From VGOB01 sp034435315 (GTDB lineage: Bacteria > Chloroflexota > Anaerolineae > UBA4142): a stretch of 10,614 nt of DNA. The stretch is taken from positions 1 through 10,614 of the forward strand of contig DAOTYB010000114.1 in the NCBI GenBank assembly GCA_034435315.1, written 5' to 3'. Positions 1 to 4,960 of the stretch are shown here, piece after piece; the stretch's first letter is position 1; each line of letters begins with the position of its first letter. The translations under genes were made by a program, and so were the position numbers. The notes under the pieces are model-generated. The model had not been told where the DNA came from and did no database searches. It was given only the letters and a program-made list of their open reading frames with translations.

Positions 1-15
1 CCCCCTTCCCTCTCG

Positions 16-71
16 TTTCCCCCTCCCCACGCCGCTCGGCGGCGTGGGGAGGGGGAAAAGGGGGTGGGGTT
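16..71. repeat. G/C-rich perfect hairpin with adjoining G-runs
   Basis: Positions 16-35 pair base for base with 39-58, giving a 20-bp perfect stem around a 3-nt loop (36-38). The right arm and its flank also contain four G-runs at 46-49, 51-55, 60-64 and 66-69 separated by 1, 4 and 1 bases, which fits a G-quadruplex motif on the + strand and a C-rich tract on the other. It is intergenic and resembles the REP-like C/T-rich palindromes scattered in GC-rich genomes. It could act as a transcription terminator for a gene left of the window, since A or T runs flank the stem, but no upstream gene is visible. Confidence 0.75.
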
Positions 72-147
72 ATTTTGCAACGAATGGCACGGTTGAGTAA
101 TCATCCTGGGACAAAAAATCTTTTCGCCCCAACTAAGCGGAAAAAAC

Positions 148-285
148 TTGTAACCGTTCAGCCCGCTCTGTCATTGCGAGCGATTTCTGAGAAGCAATCC
201 CCAACGTTGCCCACCGCAGATCGTAATGCGGAGATTGCTTTGTCGCAAAAAAACGCTCCTCGCAATGATACCTGAACGGTTACAA
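148..285. repeat. MITE-like palindromic repeat element, about 138 bp
   Basis: The ends are 14-bp perfect inverted repeats: 148-161 (TTGTAACCGTTCAG) and 272-285. Inside, TCATTGCGAG at 171-180 is mirrored by CTCGCAATGA at 259-268, and AAGCAATC at 192-199 is mirrored by GATTGCTT at 233-240. The element is therefore nested palindromes that could fold into one long stem. The TCATTGCGAG / AAGCAATC core belongs to a repeat type I recognise from many bacterial genomes; this is from memory, not a search. It has no convincing coding capacity; a short open frame across it lacks a ribosome binding site. Positions 286-402 between it and thpR hold no gene and no promoter I trust. Confidence 0.7.
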
Positions 286-402
286 AAACTTTTGCGTGGG
301 TTGCTTTGCAGAAAATTCATCGCGTCCGATTGTAACACTCGTGCGGATTTTTTCCAAATGGTGCAGTTTGCGATGCGTTTCCATCTGGAGTAAAATGCGT
401 GT

Positions 403-996
403 ATGCAGCCCATCCGCACTTTTATCGCCATTGAATTGAACGCTGCCTTGCAACGCGCGCTTGCCGAGACTCAGGCGCGACTCCAGCGCGATTCAAGCGC
501 GCGCGCGATTCGCTGGGTCGTGCCAGAAAACATCCACATCACCTTGAAATTCCTCGGCGATGTGGAGGCGACACGCCTTCCCGCGCTCGAACGCGCGCTA
601 GCGCGTGTCTGTCGAGATTTTGCTCCCTTTACCTTGACGATTGGAGGCGCGGGCGCGTTTCCGAACACGCGCAAGCCCAACGTCATCTGGGTCGGCGCGC
701 GAGGACAGGTGGACGTTGCCGCGCGCCTTGCCGAACAGATTGACGCGGCGTGCGCCGCGCTCGGCTTTGCGCGCGAAGAGCGCGCCTTTACGCCCCACCT
801 GACACTGGGACGCGTCAAGCGCGACGCATCTCCCAGCGAACGTCAACGCATTGGCACGCTCATCGAGACCGCGCAGATCGGCGAACTGGGCGAATTGCGC
901 GTCGAACAGGTCGCGGTGATGAAGAGCGATTTGACCTCACAGGGCAGCGTGTACACGCGTCTGGCAGAATGCGCGTTGATGACGAAGGACGGATGA
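403..996 (+). CDS. thpR: RNA 2',3'-cyclic phosphodiesterase (2H phosphoesterase, LigT/ThpR family)
   Basis: This 197-residue protein has the two HxTx motifs of the 2H phosphoesterase superfamily: HITL at residues 45-48 and HLTL at 132-135, each followed by the usual context (KFLGDV and GRVKR). FIAIEL near the N-terminus and the AFPN...P.VIW segment around residues 85-96 also match the family. Members hydrolyse RNA 2',3'-cyclic phosphates to 2'-phosphates in the cytoplasm; the biological substrate is usually unknown. The ATG at 403 follows a GGAG at 387-390. The last codons and the TGA lie inside a heptanucleotide repeat (981-1043), so the C-terminus MTKDG is repeat-derived. Length is close to normal (about 180-190). 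The family assignment is secure. Confidence 0.93.
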   Translation: MQPIRTFIAIELNAALQRALAETQARLQRDSSARAIRWVVPENIHITLKFLGDVEATRLPALERALARVCRDFAPFTLTIGGAGAFPNTRKPNVIWVGARGQVDVAARLAEQIDAACAALGFAREERAFTPHLTLGRVKRDASPSERQRIGTLIETAQIGELGELRVEQVAVMKSDLTSQGSVYTRLAECALMTKDG

Positions 997-1043
997 CGGA
1001 GGACGAATGACGAAAGACGAAGGACGAAGGATGGAGGACGAAG
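981..1043. repeat. Heptanucleotide tandem repeat, 9 units of GACGAAG type
   Basis: Nine consecutive 7-mers run from 981 to 1043: GACGAAG, GACGGAT, GACGGAG, GACGAAT, GACGAAA, GACGAAG, GACGAAG, GATGGAG, GACGAAG. The array overlaps the 3' end of thpR, supplies its stop codon, and reaches to 7 bases before the next start codon. Its eighth and ninth units provide the GGAGGA (1033-1038) that can serve as ribosome binding site for the following gene. Confidence 0.9.
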
Positions 1044-1049
1044 GGCACA

Positions 1050-1562
1050 ATGGCACGACGCCAATCTCCAATCTCTAATCTCTATTCACCAATCTCTAAC
1101 CGCTCACCGCGCATCTCCGTCATCGGCGCGCGTCAATGTGATGTGGAAACGTACGCGCTCGCGGAGCAAGTCGGCTATGAACTGGCGCGGCGCGGCGCGA
1201 TCGTTGTGTGCGGTGGTCTGGGTGGTGTAATGGAAGCCGCGTGTAAAGGCGCCAAGCGCGCGGGCGGTTTGACGATTGGCATCTTGCCCGGTACAACGCC
1301 TCGCGAGGCGAATCCGTACGTGGATCTGCCGATTGTGACGGGGCTGGGAGAGGCGCGCAATAGCATCGTCGTCCGCACCGCGCGCGCAGTGATCGCCGTC
1401 GGCGGAGAATACGGTACGCTGAGCGAGATTGCCTTTGCACTCAAGTTTGGTATTCCTGTCATCGGCTTGCACACGTGGCAACTGACGCGCGGCAAGCGCC
1501 GCGCGCGCATTCTCGTCGCGCGCGATGCACAACACGCGGTTGAGTTGGCGTTGCAGTCGTGA
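1050..1562 (+). CDS. LOG-like Rossmann-fold nucleotide-binding protein (TIGR00725 / DprA-LOG type)
   Basis: The 170-residue protein has the core of the TIGR00725/LOG superfamily: RISVIGA at 21-27, CGGLGGVMEAACKGA at 54-68, GEARNSIVVRTA at 100-111, and VGGEYGTLSEIAFAL at 117-131, corresponding to the PGGxGTxxE motif. LOG relatives are phosphoribohydrolases that release bases from nucleoside monophosphates; for this subfamily the substrate is not established, so only the fold is certain. Residues 5-20 are encoded by a heptanucleotide repeat and read as two heptapeptide repeats (SPISNLY, SPISNRS). The family normally starts at the VIG strand, so this is an added leader. No ATG, GTG or TTG lies in frame between 1050 and the core, so the ATG at 1050 is the only normal start. 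Confidence 0.85.
   Translation: MARRQSPISNLYSPISNRSPRISVIGARQCDVETYALAEQVGYELARRGAIVVCGGLGGVMEAACKGAKRAGGLTIGILPGTTPREANPYVDLPIVTGLGEARNSIVVRTARAVIAVGGEYGTLSEIAFALKFGIPVIGLHTWQLTRGKRRARILVARDAQHAVELALQS
1062..1110. repeat. Heptanucleotide tandem repeat, CAATCTC type, inside a coding region
   Basis: Seven consecutive 7-mers run from 1062: CAATCTC, CAATCTC, TAATCTC, TATTCAC, CAATCTC, TAACCGC, TCACCGC; the last units are degenerate. It begins 18 bases after the GACGAAG array ends and has a different sequence but the same period. Because 21 bp equals seven codons, it is translated as a heptapeptide repeat in the LOG-like protein. Two related units on the opposite strand (GATTGGG, TGATTGG) lie just after that gene's stop at 1561-1574. 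Confidence 0.85.
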
Positions 1563-1586
1563 TTGGGTGATTGGAGGGAGGGAACG

Positions 1587-2243
1587 ATGTTGTTCAACGA
1601 TCGCACGGATGCGGGTAAACAACTGGCGGCGCGTTTGCACTTTTTGCAGGGTCAACCGAACGTCATTGTGTTGGGGATTCCACGCGGCGGCGTCGTGGTT
1701 GCAGCGGAGATTGCGCGCGCGTTAAATGCGCCGCTCGATATATTTCTGGCGCACAAACTGGGCGCGCCGTTCAATCCTGAACTTGCTATCGGCGCCATCA
1801 CGAGTACGGGCGAAGTGGTGCTGGAGGAAACGTTCATCGTCGAGTTGCGCTTGTCACATCAGGACATCGAGCGCGAAATCGAGCATCAACGCCAGGAGAT
1901 GGTGCGACGCCTGGAGGTGTTCCGCAAAAATCGTCCACCCCTCGATGTGCAAAACAAAATCGTCGTTATCGTGGACGACGGCGTAGCCACCGGCTCGACG
2001 ATGCTGGCGGCGTTGCGCGCGCTGCGCCAGGCGCAACCCGCGCGCTTGATTCTGGCGATTCCCGTCGGACCACCCGACACGATTCAACGTCTGGGACAGG
2101 AATGTGATCAAGTGGTGGTGTTAGCCACACCCGAACCTTTCTGGGCAGTCGGACGATTCTACACCCACTTTGGACAGACGAGCGATGAAGAGGTCATCGC
2201 CTTGCTCGCGGGACAAGCATCAACCCGACGCCACCTTGCGTAA
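1587..2243 (+). CDS. Phosphoribosyltransferase (type I PRTase, COG1926-like)
   Basis: A 218-residue cytoplasmic protein with the type I phosphoribosyltransferase fold. The PRPP-binding motif is VVIVDDGVATGSTM at residues 126-139, with two acidic residues and the TGST loop, and the N-terminal GIPRGGVVVAAEIA at 30-43 matches the proteins annotated simply as 'phosphoribosyltransferase' in this family. The substrate base is unknown. The ATG at 1587 follows a strong GGAGGGAGGG (1573-1582); an in-frame TTG at 1563 would place the ribosome binding site inside the gene and is rejected. It starts 24 bases after the LOG-like gene and is probably co-transcribed. Its 3' end overlaps convergent rsmD by 24 bp. 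A PRPP synthase gene (prs) lies 3.7 kb downstream. Confidence 0.88.
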   Translation: MLFNDRTDAGKQLAARLHFLQGQPNVIVLGIPRGGVVVAAEIARALNAPLDIFLAHKLGAPFNPELAIGAITSTGEVVLEETFIVELRLSHQDIEREIEHQRQEMVRRLEVFRKNRPPLDVQNKIVVIVDDGVATGSTMLAALRALRQAQPARLILAIPVGPPDTIQRLGQECDQVVVLATPEPFWAVGRFYTHFGQTSDEEVIALLAGQASTRRHLA

Positions 2244-2774
2244 ACGATAGAAACACAATAGCGTACTTCCATACTTGCGCTGATCGAACAGTTCGAGTTG
2301 GGTCAGCGCAAGTTCTTTGTACTCCTTCGGGTGAATCTGCACCACGACGACACCGCGTTCCGCTAACCACGCGCCTTGATCGAGGAGGAGGAGTGTCTCT
2401 GCCCACAAACCTCTGTACTGCGGCGGCGCGACGTAAATCACATCGTACGGCTCGGCGGCGTCACGCAGAAATTTGAACACATCCCGCCGTACCACGCGCG
2501 CGCGTTCCGCCAGACGCGTCGCGTGCAGATTCGTGTGAATCGCGTTCAGCGCGGCACGGTCCACCTCGACGAAGGTTGCCGCGCGCGCGCCGCGCGACAG
2601 GGCTTCGATGCCGACACTTCCCGCGCCAGCGAACAAATCGAGCACGTTCGCCGCGACGATGCGCGCGCCCAGAATGTTGAAAAGATTTTCCTTGACGCGA
2701 TCCGTAATCGGTCGCGTGGCAGCACCGGCAGCCCTCAGTGGACGCCCTTTGGCACTCCCCGCAATCACTCGCAT
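2220..2774 (-). CDS. rsmD: 16S rRNA (guanine(966)-N2)-methyltransferase RsmD
   Basis: RsmD methylates G966 of 16S rRNA in the assembling 30S subunit using S-adenosylmethionine. From the ATG at 2774 the protein is 184 residues and opens with MRVIAGSAKGRPL, the standard RsmD start. ITDRVKENLFNIL (23-35) is the family signature, VLDLFAGAGSVGIEALSRGA (44-63) is motif I for SAM binding, and FVEVD (68-72) is the acidic strand that holds the ribose. The catalytic (D/N)PP(Y/F) motif reads APPQ at 116-119, so its first residue is alanine. This seems familiar from Chloroflexota homologues, but that is memory. A TTG at 2813 extends the frame but coincides with a likely -35 box, so the ATG is preferred. 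The usual partner coaD is not adjacent. Confidence 0.9.
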   Translation of the reverse strand: MRVIAGSAKGRPLRAAGAATRPITDRVKENLFNILGARIVAANVLDLFAGAGSVGIEALSRGARAATFVEVDRAALNAIHTNLHATRLAERARVVRRDVFKFLRDAAEPYDVIYVAPPQYRGLWAETLLLLDQGAWLAERGVVVVQIHPKEYKELALTQLELFDQRKYGSTLLCFYRLRKVASG

Positions 2775-2784
2775 AGTCCCGGAG

Positions 2785-2813
2785 ATTCTCGCGCGAATCG
2801 GCGGGATTGTCAA
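2785..2813 (-). promoter_or_regulatory. Candidate sigma70-type promoter for rsmD
   Basis: On the - strand a perfect TTGACA (2813-2808) is followed after exactly 17 bases by GAGAAT (2790-2785), a 4/6 match to the -10 consensus. Transcription would start only a few bases before the ATG at 2774, giving a nearly leaderless mRNA. No good Shine-Dalgarno is seen before that ATG, which is consistent with this. Unproven. Confidence 0.4.
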
Positions 2814-2825
2814 ACCGTCAAGCGT

Positions 2826-2854
2826 TTTTCAATCGCACCAAATTGGTGTATAAT
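2826..2854 (+). promoter_or_regulatory. Candidate promoter with palindromic operator for the cobalamin operon
   Basis: A perfect TATAAT sits at 2849-2854; 17 bases upstream is TTTTCA (2826-2831, 4/6 to TTGACA). Between them, abutting the -10 box, is the palindrome CACCAAATTGGTG (2836-2848), 6-bp perfect arms around a central A. A dyad in the -35/-10 spacer is a typical place for a repressor or MerR-type regulator to bind. The start codon at 2884 lies about 23 bases after the expected transcription start and has a GGAG at 2873-2876. The regulator is not in the window. Confidence 0.55.
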
Positions 2855-2883
2855 GTAAACAAAACTCGTTGTGGAGTGGTCGA

Positions 2884-3303
2884 ATGGCAGAACGACCGAT
2901 TCGGGTACTCGTAGCCAAACCGGGTTTGGATGGACACGATCGTGGCGCCAAAGTCGTCGCCCGCGCGCTGCGCGATGCCGGGATGGAAGTGATTTACACC
3001 GGCATTCGCCAGACGCCAGAGATGATCGCCGAAGCCGCATTGCAAGAAGATGTGGACGTGATCGGACTTTCGATCTTGTCCGGCGCGCATCGCGAACTCT
3101 TTCCGCGCATCGTCGAACAACTCAAACAACGCCAACTCGACGATGTGGTGCTGGTGTGCGGCGGTATCATTCCCGATGATGACATTCCTCTCATCAAGCA
3201 AATGGGTTTTGCCGGCGTGTTCGGTCCCGGCACCTCAACGCAAGAGATTGCTGCGTTCATCCGTGACCAGGTGGCAAAAAAACGTGGAGCGCGCGCATCG
3301 TGA
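2884..3303 (+). CDS. Cobalamin-binding small subunit of a methylmalonyl-CoA-mutase-type enzyme
   Basis: The 139-residue protein is a stand-alone B12-binding domain of the methylmalonyl-CoA mutase C-terminal type. RVLVAKPGLDGHDRGAKVVA (7-26) carries the DxHxxG signature, with His18 as the expected lower cobalt ligand; GLSILSGAH (61-69) and VCGGIIPDDD (91-100) are the other cofactor-contacting segments. Such subunits pair with a separate catalytic (large) subunit to isomerise methylmalonyl-CoA and succinyl-CoA, or a related acyl-CoA. The large subunit is not in this window. The ATG at 2884 has GGAG 7 bases upstream and is preferred to a TTG at 2869. The gene is first in an operon; its TGA overlaps the GTG of meaB. 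Confidence 0.9.
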   Translation: MAERPIRVLVAKPGLDGHDRGAKVVARALRDAGMEVIYTGIRQTPEMIAEAALQEDVDVIGLSILSGAHRELFPRIVEQLKQRQLDDVVLVCGGIIPDDDIPLIKQMGFAGVFGPGTSTQEIAAFIRDQVAKKRGARAS

Positions 3304-4241
3304 ATGCCGACTGGGTCGAACAAGTACGCGCCGGTAATCCGCGCGCGGTGGCGCGCGCCATCAGTGCGATCGAGCGCGGTGGTGAAGAGGCGCGTCGGGT
3401 CATCATCGCGCTCTTTCGATTCACCGGCGGCGCGCACATCATTGGGGTCACCGGCGCGCCAGGCACCGGCAAAAGTACGCTCGTCAACGAAATCGCCAAA
3501 CAGTATCGCCGACGCGGACAACGCGTCGGTATTGTTGCCGTTGACCCGACAAGTCCGTTCAGCGGTGGCGCGCTGTTGGGCGATCGGCTACGGATGCAGG
3601 ACTTGTCCGGCGATGCCGGCGTATTCATTCGTTCGATGGCGACGCGCGGCTCGCTGGGTGGACTCGCTGCTGCGACGGCGGACGCGGTCAAGGTACTCGA
3701 CGCGGCGGGATTCGAGATCGTTCTGGTCGAGACGGTTGGTGCAGGGCAAAACGAAGTGGATATTGCGCGCAACGCGCACACGACGCTCGTTGTCGAAGCG
3801 CCGGGAATGGGCGACGACATTCAGGCAATCAAAGCCGGCATTATGGAGATTGCCGATGTGCTCATCGTCAACAAAGCCGACCACGATGAGGTGAGCGCAA
3901 CCGTTGCCGCGCTCGAAATGAATTTGAATCTCAAACCCAAAACCGAAAACGAATGGCGTCCGCCGGTGCTCAAAACGATTGCCACCACGGGTGAAGGCGT
4001 CGCTCAAGTCGTCGAGTGGATTGGCAAGCATCGCGCGTATATGGAAGCGCATCACTTGCTTCACGCGCGCGAGCGCGCCCGCGCGCGTGCGGAACTGGAA
4101 AAGGTGGTGCAGAATGAGTTGATGGCGCGTCTCTTGCGCGGCGTGAATGGCACCAAATTCGACACGCTGGTCGAGCAAATCGTCGCGCGCGAGATGAACG
4201 TGTACGCGGCGGCGGCTATGTTGTTGGAGGAGGGACGATGA
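3300..4241 (+). CDS. meaB: Methylmalonyl-CoA mutase-associated GTPase MeaB (ArgK family)
   Basis: MeaB is a G3E-family GTPase that gates cofactor loading and protects adenosylcobalamin-dependent mutases from inactivation. The 313-residue protein shows GAPGTGKST (P-loop, 52-60), VAVDPTSPFSGGALLGDR (80-97), ETVGAGQNEVD (144-154) and the guanine-specificity motif NKAD (191-194), in the normal order and length. The C-terminal helical region ends in AAAMLLEEGR. Translation starts at GTG 3300, overlapping the previous stop as GTGA. The position directly after the B12 subunit supports the function. Its own TGA overlaps the ATG of the DUF433 gene. High GC (39 of 60 bases in 3541-3600) contrasts with the next gene. 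Confidence 0.95.
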   Translation: MNADWVEQVRAGNPRAVARAISAIERGGEEARRVIIALFRFTGGAHIIGVTGAPGTGKSTLVNEIAKQYRRRGQRVGIVAVDPTSPFSGGALLGDRLRMQDLSGDAGVFIRSMATRGSLGGLAAATADAVKVLDAAGFEIVLVETVGAGQNEVDIARNAHTTLVVEAPGMGDDIQAIKAGIMEIADVLIVNKADHDEVSATVAALEMNLNLKPKTENEWRPPVLKTIATTGEGVAQVVEWIGKHRAYMEAHHLLHARERARARAELEKVVQNELMARLLRGVNGTKFDTLVEQIVAREMNVYAAAAMLLEEGR

Positions 4242-4480
4242 ATCCACTTTTGCAACGAATCTCGATTGATCCGAATATTTGTTTTGGTAAACCGTGCATT
4301 CGCGGTACACGAATTTGGGTATCGCTTATTCTTGATTTCTTATCGAATGGCTGGACGATTGAGCAAATCCTTGCCGAGTATCCGCAACTAGAACGCGAAG
4401 ATGTTCTCGCCGCAATTGCCTACGGGGCAGAAATGTCCCGTGAACGTTACATTGAGATTCCGGTAGGAGCGACAGAGTGA
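4238..4480 (+). CDS. DUF433 family antitoxin
   Basis: An 80-residue protein of the DUF433 family, recognised by IDPNICFGKPCIRGTRI (10-26), followed by a helical region containing WTIEQILAEYP (39-49). DUF433 proteins are small helix-turn-helix proteins, usually antitoxins, encoded next to PIN-like DUF5615 toxins, as here. It probably binds DNA and neutralises the downstream toxin. Its ATG overlaps the meaB stop (ATGA) and its TGA overlaps the GTG of the toxin gene, so translation is coupled on both sides. Base composition is much lower in GC than meaB (26 of 60 in 4261-4320), suggesting later acquisition. No promoter of its own is evident because the junction is an overlap. Confidence 0.9.
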   Translation: MNPLLQRISIDPNICFGKPCIRGTRIWVSLILDFLSNGWTIEQILAEYPQLEREDVLAAIAYGAEMSRERYIEIPVGATE

Positions 4481-4848
4481 AGTTTAAACTGGATGAAAAT
4501 TTTGGAACGCGTACGCTGGAAATCTTTCGTGCTCACGGACACGATGTTCATACCGTAGCCAGCCAGAAGCTTTCTGGATGTACTGATCTGCATCTTTTTC
4601 ATATCTGCCAAAGGGAACAACGGTGTTTAGTTACACTTGATTTGGATTTCTCGGATGTAACCCGTTTTCCGCCCGAAGCCTCAAGTGGAATTGTTGTCGT
4701 TCGCGTTCCACGCCATCCCACGCCGGCGGTGTTGGAAAAACTGGTGCAGCAGTTTCTGGCGGCGCTGGGACAAACACCGCTTGACAGGCGTTTGTGGATC
4801 GTTGAAACGGGACGGATTAGAGTTCATACTTCCAACGAGACACAGTAA
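4477..4848 (+). CDS. DUF5615 PIN-like toxin
   Basis: A 123-residue DUF5615 (PIN-like, Mut7-C related) protein. Visible hallmarks are KLDEN (4-8) at the N-terminus with acidic residues Asp6/Glu7, HGHDVHTVA (20-28), the acidic strand LVTLDLDFSD (51-60) and GIVVVRVP (71-78). PIN-like proteins are metal-dependent RNases; the target here is unknown. The GTG at 4477 overlaps the antitoxin stop (GTGA). Antitoxin-first order and overlap are normal for VapBC-like modules. It is likely the last gene of the operon: 112 bases without a gene follow, where I see only a weak 6-bp inverted repeat (4900-4905 / 4917-4922) and no clear terminator. Confidence 0.9.
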   Translation: MKFKLDENFGTRTLEIFRAHGHDVHTVASQKLSGCTDLHLFHICQREQRCLVTLDLDFSDVTRFPPEASSGIVVVRVPRHPTPAVLEKLVQQFLAALGQTPLDRRLWIVETGRIRVHTSNETQ

Positions 4849-4960
4849 TCTCGGTTTGTTATTTGCAGAGATTTGAAAATTCGGGGTTTCATAGACAAGG
4901 GACGATGTTTGATTGTTCGTCCTTCGTCAGTTGGTACTTGACGTATTTTCGGAGCGATCT

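Noticed and set aside
75..275. Short open frame of 66 codons across the MITE-like element
   Set aside because: It is read through a palindromic repeat, has no ribosome binding site and resembles no protein.
981..1110. CRISPR array
   Set aside because: The repeats are 7 bp and contiguous with no spacers, so they are tandem heptamers.
1563..1586. TTG start for the phosphoribosyltransferase
   Set aside because: It would put the strong GGAGGGAGGG inside the gene; the ATG at 1587 fits better.
1104..1655. Long open frame opposite the LOG-like gene (183 codons, - strand)
   Set aside because: The + strand frame has clear family motifs; the antisense translation is arginine-rich and unrecognisable.
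2775..2813. TTG start extending RsmD by 13 residues
   Set aside because: The TTG overlaps a perfect -35 box, and the family start MRVIAG lies at 2774.
3588..4310. Long open frame opposite meaB (240 codons, - strand)
   Set aside because: It is a shadow of high-GC codon bias in meaB and shows no recognisable motif.
4913..4960. Upstream TTG start for the TPR-cyclophilin gene
   Set aside because: The ATG at 4961 has a well-placed GGAG, and the added residues do not look like a TPR.
4849..4960. Terminator or promoter between the toxin gene and the cyclophilin gene
   Set aside because: Only a 6-bp inverted repeat with an 11-nt loop and no T-run is visible, and no -35/-10 pair with proper spacing was found.
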